DNA of 11,085 nt from Candidatus Eiseniibacteriota bacterium (lineage in GTDB: Bacteria; Eisenbacteria; RBG-16-71-46), in assembly GCA_903921835.1 (NCBI GenBank), contig CAIXRL010000562.1:1-11085 (forward strand). Direction: 5' to 3'. A program made the translations under genes and the position numbers. Under the pieces are notes generated by a model, which saw nothing but the letters and a program-made list of their open reading frames with translations, had not been told where the DNA came from and did no database searches. Positions 1-6,902 of the stretch are shown in pieces. How positions within the stretch are numbered: position 1 is the stretch's first letter; each line of letters begins with the position of its first letter.

Positions 1-618
1 CAGGCGCGGGTGCGGGTAGCTCGGCAGGCCCTGGCCGCGCACCACCTCCTGGCGGAAGTGATCGAGCTGCGCCTCGCTCAGGCGGCCCTCGAGGAACGCG
101 CGCGAGTAGATGCCCGGCGCGGCGTGGCCCTGGAAGAAGATCTGGTCGCCCGGGCCGCCGTCGTCCTTGCCGCGGAAGAAGTGGTTGAAGCCCACCTCGT
201 ACAGGCTCGCGGCCGAGGCGTACGTCGAGAGGTGCCCGCCCAGGCCGGCGTGTTCGTGGTTCGCGCGCAGCACCATGGCCGCCGCGTTCCAGCGGATGAT
301 GCGGCGGATGCGCTTCTCCATCGGCTCGTCGCCCGGGAAGGGCGGTTCCTGCTCGGTGGAGATGGTGTTGATGTAGCGCGACTGCACCAGGCCCGGCAGG
401 CCGACGTGGAGCTGGCGCGCGCGCTTGAGCACTCGGCGCAGCAGGAAGTCCGCGCGCTCGCGGCCGTGGAGCCGGACGATGTCCTCGAGCGCGTCGAGCC
501 ACTCCTGCGTTTCGCCGGCGTCGGCGTCGGGCAGCTGGCGCTTGAACCCGGACAGCATGTTGAGGATGAACCGCTCGCTTTCGCGGCGATCCGGAGTCTC
601 ACGGTCCTGGACGCTCAT
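1..618 (-). CDS. aceE: Pyruvate dehydrogenase E1 component, homodimeric type (N-terminal 206 residues, truncated by window edge)
   Basis: This is the thiamine-diphosphate-dependent E1 subunit of the pyruvate dehydrogenase complex, which decarboxylates pyruvate and transfers the acetyl group to E2 lipoyl groups in the cytoplasm. Translating the minus strand from the ATG at 618 gives an uninterrupted frame to base 1. It contains hallmark AceE N-terminal segments: LPGLVQSRYINTI, EPPFPGDEPMEKRIR, NHEHAGLGGHLSTYASAA, FNHFFRGKD, GDQIFFQGHAAPGIYSRAFL and GLPSYPHPRL. The GDQIFFQGHAAPG stretch belongs to the ThDP-binding domain and carries a conserved His. About 206 of the roughly 890 residues usual for the family are present; the rest lies beyond the left edge. 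The chosen start gives a normal AceE N-terminus, and a purine-rich stretch (AGGGAAGAG) lies upstream. The two-subunit alpha/beta E1 is excluded by these motifs. No neighbouring aceF or lpd is visible. Confidence 0.95.
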   Translation of the reverse strand, partial: MSVQDRETPDRRESERFILNMLSGFKRQLPDADAGETQEWLDALEDIVRLHGRERADFLLRRVLKRARQLHVGLPGLVQSRYINTISTEQEPPFPGDEPMEKRIRRIIRWNAAAMVLRANHEHAGLGGHLSTYASAASLYEVGFNHFFRGKDDGGPGDQIFFQGHAAPGIYSRAFLEGRLSEAQLDHFRQEVVRGQGLPSYPHPRL

Positions 619-748
619 GATCTCGCTCTTCCCTTCGGTCGGGTGGCCGCGGTTCGGGATCGCATGCCTGCCGGGCCGCTGCGGCATGTGCGCGCGGCCG
701 TCGAGCCGGCTCGGGGCGAGCAGGCAGGAAAGCACCTTCACCGGCGGC

Positions 749-777
749 AGAATAGAGGCTGGGGGACCGGGGGCCAA
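749..777 (-). promoter_or_regulatory. Candidate sigma-70-type promoter for aceE
   Basis: Read on the minus strand, TTGGCC (772-777) and TATTCT (749-754) are separated by exactly 17 bases. Each matches the sigma-70 consensus at four of six positions. Transcription would start near 742, leaving a leader of about 124 bases before the aceE ATG at 618. The match is by eye in a GC-rich genome whose own promoter consensus is unknown, so this is a plausible site only. Confidence 0.35.
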
Positions 778-979
778 GCCCCGCGGGACGAGCCGCCGGC
801 GCCCACGGGACGTCCCTTGCTCCGATGCCTTTGCGGCGCAGGAGGTTCGGGAACAGCGGGCACTGTTGTAGGCGGCTACTGTGATCCGCGTCCCTCTGAG
901 CCTGTTCGCGTGACTCGTGTCCGTGAGAGCCCGGCAAGTCGTTGAGAGAACCTGCTCGGGCCTTCGTTGCACGGTGGGG

Positions 980-1005
980 GTGACGGATCAGCGTGACGGA
1001 TCAGG
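980..1005. repeat. Two-copy 13-bp tandem repeat
   Basis: GTGACGGATCAGC at 980-992 is immediately followed by GTGACGGATCAGG at 993-1005, so 12 of 13 positions match. It lies in the non-coding gap, about 330 bp upstream of the small membrane protein gene. It could be a two-site operator, or a replication-slippage duplication with no function. Confidence 0.85.
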
Positions 1006-1338
1006 GTTCCGTTCTCTCCGAGTTCGTGCCAGGTGCGGCCCTTCGCACCCGAGTCTTCCCTCGTCCCCCCCGACGGCGGGCAAGACAGGGAACCCTGGAG
1101 TCGTTCTGCGTGGCGGGTGTAGGGCCGGTGACTATCCCCATGTGATGTGCTGGAAGCAGGACGTTCTATCGGCCATTCCGCGACGGCCACGGCTCGAGCC
1201 CAAGCTCGGGTCTGGACAACAGGAGACTGCATGGGCGACGTTCCACCCGTCACGCGGTGAGGGATCCGGGGGGGAATGGTTCCGCAAATCCGGGGTCCCA
1301 TGGTTCTGAAAACCGACAATGAACACTCGGGGGCTGAC

Positions 1339-1527
1339 ATGGCACCGACTGCGCGGACGCGGAAGCTGGTTCGGGTGTTGGCTTGGGCGACGATCGTGAT
1401 GGGGGCGTGCGGCGCCGGGATGGAGGCTATGTCCGGTCACTGGATCAATGGCCTCTCGGGGGGCGCAGTCATTATTTCGATGGGGGTCATAATCCTGTCG
1501 CAGGTGAGGGAGAAGCACGACGCTTGA
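1339..1527 (+). CDS. Small two-helix membrane protein, 62 residues, unknown function
   Basis: The 62-residue product has a basic N-terminus (MAPTARTRKLVR), a first hydrophobic segment at about 11-32, a short polar turn around SGHW (32-35), a second hydrophobic segment at about 36-54, and a charged tail ending VREKHDA. This predicts a helical hairpin in the inner membrane with both ends in the cytoplasm. The ATG at 1339 is preferred over the upstream in-frame ATGs at 1276, 1300 and 1319 because a G-rich stretch lies about 6 bases before it and because the protein then begins with a normal positively charged pre-helix segment. Codon use is less G/C-biased at third positions than in neighbours (several ATT, GCA, GTT, GCT and one ATA), so it may be recently acquired or weakly constrained. 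I do not recognise a family. The gap to the peptidase gene is 119 bp, so co-transcription is uncertain. Confidence 0.55.
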   Translation: MAPTARTRKLVRVLAWATIVMGACGAGMEAMSGHWINGLSGGAVIISMGVIILSQVREKHDA

Positions 1528-1646
1528 ACTGCGGTTGGGCGCGGTTCTTGGGCCACGTGCCGGTGATCGTGAATTCGCACGGTCCCCGCCCGCTCCTGCT
1601 ACCCTCGCGCCCGGGTCCGAGATCCCCCAACCGGAGACGCCCCGCC

Positions 1647-3659
1647 ATGACCACCGTGAGTGTCACGCCGCTTTCGACGCTGCATCCCGCGCGCGTCGGC
1701 CCGCGCCCGATGACCGCCGAGGACCTGTGGGACCTGCCGCGCGTCGGCACGCCGCAGAGCTCGCCCGACGGCCGCTTCGCCGTCGTCCCGGTGACCACGT
1801 ACACGATCGCGAACAACGAGTCGCGCACGCGCCTGTGGCGGCTCGCGCTGGACGGCGGCGGCGAACCGGTCGCGCTCACCTCGCCGGACGCGTCGGCGTC
1901 CGAGCCCCGCATCTCGCCCGACGGCGCGCAGCTCGCGTTCACGCGCAGGGACACCGACGGCCGCGCGCAGCTCATGCTCATGCCGCTCGGCGGCGGCGAG
2001 GCGCGCAGGCTGACCACGCTGCCGCTGGGTGTGTTCGACCCGAAGTGGCTGCCCGACGGCTCGGGGCTCGTGTTCGTGGCACCGCTCGTCAATGGCCACC
2101 TCACCGCGGAGGCCACGGCGGCCGAGCTCAAGCGGCGCGCGGAGGATCCGGTGAAGGCGCACGTCACCGAGGACCGCGTCTACCGCTACTGGGACACGTG
2201 GCTCACGACCGGCGAGGTGCCGCACCTGTTCGCGCTCGAGCTGGCGGGCGGCGCGGTGCGCGACCTCACGCCGGAGTCCACAGCGCGGTTCGACTGGATG
2301 GACCCGTCGGGTCAGTACGACCTGTCGCCGGATGGCCGCGAGGTCGCGTTCGCAGGGATCGCCTTCGACAAGGCGAGGTCGCTGCTCTCCTCGCGCATCT
2401 TCACCGTGGCAGTCGCGGGCGGCGCGATAACGTGTCTCACCGCGGGGCATCCCGCGGACGACCTGCGCCCGCGCTACACGCCCGACGGCGGCGCGATCGT
2501 CTACGGCATGACGCACGACCCGCTCTTCTACGCCGACCGCGTCCGGCTCATGCGTTGCGACCGCGCCAGCGGCGGGCACGCGGAGTGGCTCGGCGGCTGG
2601 GACCTCTCACCGGCAGCGTGGGAGTTCGCCGCCGACGGCACGCTGGTCCTCGCGGCCGAGCAGGACGCGCGCGTGAAGCTGTTCACGTACTCCGGCCGGG
2701 GGAGGCCGCGCGCGCTCTCCGGCGACGGCGCCGTGGGCGGGTTCACCGTGACGCGATCCGGCCGCGTGCTGTTCACGCACCAGGATCTCGCGACGCCGGC
2801 CGAGGCGTACGCGTGCGCGCCGGACGGCTCCGCTCTCACGCGCATCACGCACTTCACCGACGACGTGGCGGCGCGCTACGGCACCGGCGAGGTGCGCGAG
2901 ATGACGTTCACCGGCGCCGGGGGCGAGACGGTGCAGATGTTCGTCGTGCTGCCGCCGGACTTCGCGCCCGACCGCAGCTATCCGCTCGTGCACGTCGTGC
3001 ACGGCGGTCCGCACGGCATCTCGGGCGACCAGTTCCATCCGCGCTGGAACGCCCAGCTGTTCGCGGCTCCCGGCTACGTCGCGGCACTCGTGAACTTCCA
3101 GGGCTCGACGTCGTGGGGGCAGGACTTCGCGCAGCGCATCCAGGGCGAGTGGGCGGCGCGCCCGTTCGCGGACGTCATGGCGGCCACCGACGCGCTGGTC
3201 GCGACCGGCCTCGTGGACGGGGCGCGCCTGGCGGCGGCGGGCGGCTCGTACGGTGGCTACCTGATGAGCTGGATCGCGGGGCACACCGACCGCTTCCGCT
3301 GCGTCGTCAACCACGCGGGCGTCTCGGACCTCGTGGGCCAGTACGCGAGCGACGTCACGCAGGGTCGCGGGCGTGCCGCCGGCGGCGAGATCTGGGAGGA
3401 CATCGGGGCGATGGAGCGCTGGTCCCCCGTGCGCTTCGCCAGCGGCATGAACACGCCCATGCTGGTCGTGCACGGCGAGAAGGACTACCGCGTTCCGGTG
3501 GGGCAGGGGCTGCTCGCCTACGGCGTACTCAAGGCCAAGGGCGTTCCGGCGCGGCTCGTCTGCTTCCCGGACGAGGGCCACTGGGTGCTCAAGCCGCGCA
3601 ACTCGCTGCTCTGGTACCGCGAGGTGCACGCCTGGCTCGCGCGCTGGCTCGGGGCCTGA
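1647..3659 (+). CDS. S9-family serine peptidase (prolyl oligopeptidase / acylaminoacyl-peptidase type)
   Basis: This 670-residue enzyme belongs to the prolyl oligopeptidase (S9) family, which removes dipeptides or acyl-amino acids from short peptides. An N-terminal beta-propeller (about 30-410) is built from WD/PD40-like blades, seen as recurring SPDG or similar turns (TPQSSPDGRF, EPRISPDGAQ, DLSPDGREVA, YTPDGGAI). The C-terminal alpha/beta-hydrolase domain (about 425-670) carries HGGPHG (452-457), the nucleophile Ser534 in GGSYGGYL, Asp613 in GEKDYRVP, and His645 in DEGHWVL. The catalytic triad is therefore complete. The start at 1647 has GGAGA about 10 bases upstream and avoids overlap with the small gene before it. 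No signal peptide or lipobox is visible, so a cytoplasmic location is likely. The gene ends 21 bp before the stop of the convergent gene at 3681. The S9 assignment is secure; the exact substrate class (dipeptidyl, acylaminoacyl or oligopeptidase B-like) is not. Confidence 0.93.
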   Translation: MTTVSVTPLSTLHPARVGPRPMTAEDLWDLPRVGTPQSSPDGRFAVVPVTTYTIANNESRTRLWRLALDGGGEPVALTSPDASASEPRISPDGAQLAFTRRDTDGRAQLMLMPLGGGEARRLTTLPLGVFDPKWLPDGSGLVFVAPLVNGHLTAEATAAELKRRAEDPVKAHVTEDRVYRYWDTWLTTGEVPHLFALELAGGAVRDLTPESTARFDWMDPSGQYDLSPDGREVAFAGIAFDKARSLLSSRIFTVAVAGGAITCLTAGHPADDLRPRYTPDGGAIVYGMTHDPLFYADRVRLMRCDRASGGHAEWLGGWDLSPAAWEFAADGTLVLAAEQDARVKLFTYSGRGRPRALSGDGAVGGFTVTRSGRVLFTHQDLATPAEAYACAPDGSALTRITHFTDDVAARYGTGEVREMTFTGAGGETVQMFVVLPPDFAPDRSYPLVHVVHGGPHGISGDQFHPRWNAQLFAAPGYVAALVNFQGSTSWGQDFAQRIQGEWAARPFADVMAATDALVATGLVDGARLAAAGGSYGGYLMSWIAGHTDRFRCVVNHAGVSDLVGQYASDVTQGRGRAAGGEIWEDIGAMERWSPVRFASGMNTPMLVVHGEKDYRVPVGQGLLAYGVLKAKGVPARLVCFPDEGHWVLKPRNSLLWYREVHAWLARWLGA

Positions 3660-3680
3660 AGCCGGGCCGGCGGGAACCGT

Positions 3681-4160
3681 TCAGCCGCGCCCGGGCGTGT
3701 TGCGAGCCCGGGCCTCGCGCTGCAGCACGGCGCCCAGGTGCGCGCCGGCGAACGTCAGCACGAACATGCTCATCACGTTGTGCGCGCCCGAGAGCAGCGG
3801 GGCGTAGGCGGCCGCCGCGTGGCCGCCGCGCGCCAGCCACCACGGCCACGCCAGCGCGAGGCCGGTGAGCTGCGTGAGCGCCATGGCGATCGCCGCGATC
3901 AGCCCCAGCGCGTAGTCGAGTCGCGCGCGAAACGGCGCCACGCGGTTCCAGTGGCCCCACTGGTAGGCGGCGTACGCGGCGGTCAGCGCGACGCCGACGA
4001 AGACGTGCGCGGCGGCGCCGGGCAGCGTGCCCACCGCGAGCCGCGCGAAGAAGATCACCAGCCCGCCGGCGGCCTCGAACGCGAGCAGCGCCCACAGCGC
4101 CACCAGCAGCGGCGCGCGCAGGCGGCGCGCCCGGCCCGCGGGCGGTTCGGCGCGGCTCAC
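3681..4160 (-). CDS. Four-helix membrane protein with conserved-looking intramembrane histidines (possible b-type haem protein)
   Basis: The 159-residue product has four hydrophobic segments at about 16-38, 47-68, 83-109 and 117-146. Helix 2 begins with His52 and ends at His70 (QWGHW). Helix 4 holds His127 and His141 (GAHNVMSM then FAGAHLGAV). A His near the start of one helix and another near its end, repeated in a second helix, is how two bis-His b-haems are held in four-helix cytochromes such as b561 and formate-dehydrogenase-gamma types and related DUF4405-like proteins. I infer a haem-b membrane electron carrier but cannot prove it. The start is GTG at 4160: the upstream gene's TGA (4159-4157) overlaps it as GTGA, so translation is probably coupled. 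A GC-rich inverted repeat (GCCCGGGC at 3689-3696 and 3706-3713) lies inside the 3' end. It could also act as a weak convergent terminator. Confidence 0.75.
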   Translation of the reverse strand: MSRAEPPAGRARRLRAPLLVALWALLAFEAAGGLVIFFARLAVGTLPGAAAHVFVGVALTAAYAAYQWGHWNRVAPFRARLDYALGLIAAIAMALTQLTGLALAWPWWLARGGHAAAAYAPLLSGAHNVMSMFVLTFAGAHLGAVLQREARARNTPGRG

Positions 4161-4594
4161 CCGAAGTAGCGCAGCGCGAACAGCACCTCGCCCGAGCCGA
4201 TGCTGATGGCCCAGAACACGAGGAACGTCCAGGTCAGCGCCGGGCGCTCGCGGAAGAACCAGCGCGCCGGCTGCTGCTGCTGCTCCTGGTGCGCGAACAC
4301 GCCGAGCACGACGAACACGAGGTAGGCGAGCAGCGAGAGCAGCCCGTGCACGGCGAAGCCGATCTTCATGCCGGTCGAGAGCACGTGTACCGCGGCCGTC
4401 GCGGTGCCCGAGGCGTCGGAGGCACGCTTCGCCATGTACATGACGTTGATGAGCCCCTCGAACAGCGCGACGCCGATGAACAGCGGGAAGGGAAACGGGC
4501 GGCGCGTCCAGTTCCGGCGCACCACGAAGAGCACGGCGGCGGTGACGAACAGTTCGCTGGTCGCGGAGAACAGCGAGAAGGCGGGAATGTGCAT
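4157..4594 (-). CDS. Four-helix membrane protein of unknown function, first gene of a two-gene operon
   Basis: The 145-residue product has hydrophobic segments at about 7-25, 36-54, 78-101 and 119-142. The loop between helices 3 and 4 carries a polar QEQQQQP stretch. Histidines lie at 70, 83 and 102, the latter two near the two ends of helix 3. There is no signal peptide beyond the first helix. I do not recognise the family with certainty; it resembles small haem- or quinone-linked membrane proteins in layout only. It is the promoter-proximal gene of a pair, its TGA overlapping the GTG start of the next gene, so the two products probably act together in the inner membrane. The ATG at 4594 lacks a purine-rich ribosome binding site: the upstream bases are CCCCTCC. 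A TANNNT element sits 7 bases upstream, suggesting a leaderless transcript. An in-frame opening continues upstream, but it lacks protein-like character and overlaps the divergent gene. Confidence 0.75.
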   Translation of the reverse strand: MHIPAFSLFSATSELFVTAAVLFVVRRNWTRRPFPFPLFIGVALFEGLINVMYMAKRASDASGTATAAVHVLSTGMKIGFAVHGLLSLLAYLVFVVLGVFAHQEQQQQPARWFFRERPALTWTFLVFWAISIGSGEVLFALRYFG

Positions 4595-4601
4595 GGAGGG
4601 G

Positions 4602-4607
4602 ACACTA
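4602..4607 (-). promoter_or_regulatory. Candidate -10 element for a leaderless mRNA
   Basis: On the minus strand TAGTGT (matching TANNNT) ends 7 bases before the ATG at 4594. That places the predicted transcription start at or within one base of the A of ATG. With no Shine-Dalgarno sequence in between (CCCCTCC), this fits the leaderless promoter architecture known in actinobacteria and Deinococcus. I see no good -35 hexamer. Confidence 0.35.
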
Positions 4608-4725
4608 GCCCGGATCCGACTCGAGCCGCCAGCCGGGAGTGCGTGGAGCGACCGCCGCGCACGGCGCTCCCCGGCGATCGACCGCCCGCGCGGACCCGCG
4701 GTTGTCGCTGCCATGGACGGGTGGT

Positions 4726-4730
4726 AGAGG
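4726..4730 (+). promoter_or_regulatory. Ribosome binding site supporting the start at 4737
   Basis: AGAGG lies 6 bases before the ATG at 4737 and decides that start. It sits in the 142-bp divergent spacer shared with the membrane-protein pair. A TTGTCG hexamer 17 bases before TAGAGG could be a promoter, but the would-be -10 overlaps the ribosome binding site, so I do not call it. Confidence 0.5.
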
Positions 4731-4736
4731 TACGGG

Positions 4737-6524
4737 ATGAAGCGCAAGCCGCACTCCCGCGCCGCGTCCGCGGCGACGCCCGAGCGGACCCCGGTCCGGC
4801 CGCTGCCTCCGGGCGCCGGGGCCGCCCTCGTCGTGGCTTCGCTCGTTCTCCTGGTCTTCGTCGTCCAGCGCCACGTGCTCGGGGCCTTCTTCGCGCTCGA
4901 CGATGGTGTGCTCTTCCAGCAGGCGCGCGGGTTGCGTCCCTGGCCCGTGATGCCGTGGCGCTGGCTCTCGGGCGTGGCGTGGTTCCGCGCGGTCGTGCCG
5001 CTCTGGGGTGTCGCGCCGCTGCCGTACCACGTCGCCAGCCTCGCGCTGCACGCGCTGAACGCGGTCCTGCTTGCGCGTCTCGCGCGCCGGTGGGGCGCCT
5101 CGGCGCCGGCGGCGTGGCTGGCCGCCGGGATCTTCGCGACCTCGCGCGTGCACTTCCCCGCGCTCCTCGCGGCGACGTCGATCGGCGAGCTGCTCGCGCT
5201 GACGGGCACCCTCGCCGCGCTGCTGCTCGCGGCGCCGGGCCGGCGCGCGATCGCCGCGGCGGGCGTGTTCCTGCTGGCGCTGCTGGCGAAGGAGAGCGTG
5301 CTGCTGGTGCCGCTCGCGTGGCTTGCCGCGCCCGCAATGGGCGAGGACCGCGCGAGCAGGAAGAGTCTGGTCGCCGTGCTGGCCGGCCTCGGCGTCCTGG
5401 GTGGATTCGCATTGCTCGGCTGGGGCGTCGTTTCGGGCCGCCTGGGCGGGCAGGCGTACGCGCTCGGTGCGCCCGGCGCCGTGATGGAGAACGTGGCGCG
5501 GCTGTTCGGCTGGAGCATCGATCTCGCGAACCCCATCCCCGACCTGCGGCCCGTGATCGAACCGGGGGCGCGAATCGCGTGGACCGTGGCGCTGCTGGTA
5601 CTGACGGCCGCCGGTATCACCTGGCGCTCCGCTCCGCTCGTCGCGGCGGGCGTGCTGTGGTGGTGGCTCGCGGTGCTGCCGGTCGCGCCGCTCGCCGGGC
5701 ACGCGTACCTGCACTATCTCTACACGCCGTTCGCAGGTCTCGCGCTGGCCGTGGCCGGTGCGTTCGACGGTGCGCGCGCCGCGTTCACGGCGCGGCGGGG
5801 CGATGCGCGCGCGAAGTCGCCGTCACATCGGGGCGGTGCGCGCGGCGCGTGGCTCGTCGCGGGCGCGCTGATTCTGGTGCATGCCGCGTGGTCCGACGTG
5901 TTGCTCTCGCTGCGCGTGGACCTGAGGACGCGCGCGACCGGCGCGCCGCTCGATCCCGTGCTGCGCAAGAGCGAGATGACGCGCGCCGCGGTCGAAGACG
6001 TCGCCCGGGCGCTCGCGGGCCGCCGCGCGTCCGTGCTGATCTTCGAGCCCGCCTCGGTCTCGCCGGCGGTGAACCTCGCGACGGGCGTCGCCGTGGCGGG
6101 CCCCGCGCAGCGCTGGGAACTGGAAGCCACGCTCGACGGGGGCCGCTCGCTCAGGGCCTACGTGCCGCAGGCGGACTCGGTGGCGTTCGCGCACGGCTAC
6201 GTGTCCGGTCACGACGACTTCGAGTGTTTCATGCCGCTTCACGACGGCCGGCTGCGCGCCCTGGGGCGGCCACCCGGATCGCACGCGCGCCTGGCCGCCA
6301 CCATGCTGGAGTACGGCTACACTCAGGCGGCGCTGGAGTACCTCGACGCGGCGCTCGCGGATCGCCCCGGCGACCGCGCGCTCCTGTACGCGAAGGGCCA
6401 GGCCCTCGAGCGCTCCGGCGACGCGGCCGGTGCGCGCGACGCCTGGCGGGCGGTGGTGGCCGGCGCTCCGGGCGATTCGCTGGCGTCGCTCGCCTCGACC
6501 GCGCTCGGGTCCGCGGGTTGGTGA
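4737..6524 (+). CDS. GT-C-fold-like polytopic membrane protein with C-terminal TPR-like tail (putative glycosyltransferase)
   Basis: The 595-residue protein has a basic N-terminus, a first transmembrane helix at about 27-47, and then an extracytoplasmic loop starting FFALDDGVLF with the acidic pair Asp55-Asp56. About nine or ten further helices follow to residue 390. ALLAKESVLLVPL (181-193) and HAYLHYLYTPFAG (322-334) sit where TMTC/PMT-like GT-C enzymes have their LAKE-type and RYLYLP-type motifs. These enzymes transfer sugars from polyprenyl-phosphate donors outside the cytoplasmic membrane; I infer that role. After the last helix (371-390) comes a soluble domain of unknown type (about 395-515), then two helix pairs around 516-580 (YTQAALEYLDAALADRPGD and SGDAAGARDAWRAVV) that look like one to two TPR units. 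AGAGG precedes the start. Donor and acceptor cannot be told. The small release-factor-like gene begins 33 bp downstream. Confidence 0.7.
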   Translation: MKRKPHSRAASAATPERTPVRPLPPGAGAALVVASLVLLVFVVQRHVLGAFFALDDGVLFQQARGLRPWPVMPWRWLSGVAWFRAVVPLWGVAPLPYHVASLALHALNAVLLARLARRWGASAPAAWLAAGIFATSRVHFPALLAATSIGELLALTGTLAALLLAAPGRRAIAAAGVFLLALLAKESVLLVPLAWLAAPAMGEDRASRKSLVAVLAGLGVLGGFALLGWGVVSGRLGGQAYALGAPGAVMENVARLFGWSIDLANPIPDLRPVIEPGARIAWTVALLVLTAAGITWRSAPLVAAGVLWWWLAVLPVAPLAGHAYLHYLYTPFAGLALAVAGAFDGARAAFTARRGDARAKSPSHRGGARGAWLVAGALILVHAAWSDVLLSLRVDLRTRATGAPLDPVLRKSEMTRAAVEDVARALAGRRASVLIFEPASVSPAVNLATGVAVAGPAQRWELEATLDGGRSLRAYVPQADSVAFAHGYVSGHDDFECFMPLHDGRLRALGRPPGSHARLAATMLEYGYTQAALEYLDAALADRPGDRALLYAKGQALERSGDAAGARDAWRAVVAGAPGDSLASLASTALGSAGW

Positions 6525-6557
6525 CGGCGCGCCGTCGTCGCGTGTAGGCTCGCGGTC

Positions 6558-6902
6558 ATGCCGCTGCCCGAACACCTCCGCCGCCTGCTCGCCGACTGCG
6601 ACGTCGAGACCTATCGCTCGTCGGGTCCGGGAGGGCAGAAGAAGAACAAGACCGAGTCGAGCGTGCGCATGCGGCACCGCCCCACGGGGATTGTGCGCAT
6701 CGCCACCGAGAGCCGCTCGCAGATCCGCAATCGCGAGGCGGCTCTCGAACGCCTGTGGAAGGCGCTCGAGGCGCGGGCGCGACGCCCCAAGCCCAGGAAG
6801 GCGAGCGCGCCCACGCACGCCTCGAAGGTGCGCCGGCTGGCCGAGAAGCAGCACGTGGCGACGATCAAGCGCGGCCGCGCCAGCCGCGGGGACGACGACT
6901 GA
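6558..6902 (+). CDS. RF-1-domain-only peptide chain release factor-like protein (GGQ protein)
   Basis: The 114-residue product is essentially one class-I release-factor catalytic domain. SSGPGGQKKNKTESSVRMR (21-39) contains the GGQ tripeptide (25-27), whose glutamine (Q27) promotes peptidyl-tRNA ester hydrolysis in the ribosomal peptidyl transferase centre. RPTGIV and SRSQIRNREAALERL follow, as in RF-1-domain proteins. The C-terminal third (about 75-114) is highly basic with an acidic end, comparable to the tail that ArfB threads into the mRNA channel. Codon-recognition domains of RF1/RF2 are absent, so it is likely a ribosome-rescue or stalled-complex factor. The KKNKTESSVR sequence resembles bacterial release-factor-like proteins and the MTRFR group more than classic ArfB, so I leave the symbol blank. 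The ribosome binding site is weak. Its position 33 bp after the membrane enzyme suggests read-through transcription without a functional link. Confidence 0.88.
   Translation: MPLPEHLRRLLADCDVETYRSSGPGGQKKNKTESSVRMRHRPTGIVRIATESRSQIRNREAALERLWKALEARARRPKPRKASAPTHASKVRRLAEKQHVATIKRGRASRGDDD

Larger units (their letters stand above)
619..1338. other. Roughly 720-bp gap with no convincing gene
   Basis: Beyond the aceE promoter candidate I recognise no protein here. Frames are open on both strands at about 876-1340 (minus) and 917-1309 (plus). Their translations are rich in Pro, Ser, Arg and Gly, lack periodic structure or known motifs, and look like chance open frames. Base composition is more mixed than in the flanking genes. 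The stretch holds a 13-bp tandem duplication at 980-1005. It also holds several possible RNA pairing arms: 944-951 with 1011-1018, 1002-1010 with 1089-1097, a local hairpin at 1032-1049 and another at 1086-1097. A small RNA is possible, but no known class is recognised. Confidence 0.5.

Noticed and set aside
876..1340. Open frames on both strands in the 619-1338 gap
   Set aside because: No motifs, no periodic helix or strand pattern, no clear ribosome binding site, and both strands are open over the same bases as expected by chance at high GC.
3689..3713. GCCCGGGC inverted repeat as a dedicated terminator
   Set aside because: It lies inside the coding 3' end of the minus-strand membrane gene and has no T run on either side, so it is mentioned with that gene only.
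1535..3868. Long alternative plus-strand frame overlapping the S9 peptidase gene
   Set aside because: It is an Arg/Ala/His-rich shadow of the peptidase reading frame, which has an intact catalytic triad in the other frame.
4278..4292. Short CTG/CAG trinucleotide run
   Set aside because: It encodes a Gln run in a loop of the membrane protein and is too short to be a meaningful repeat.
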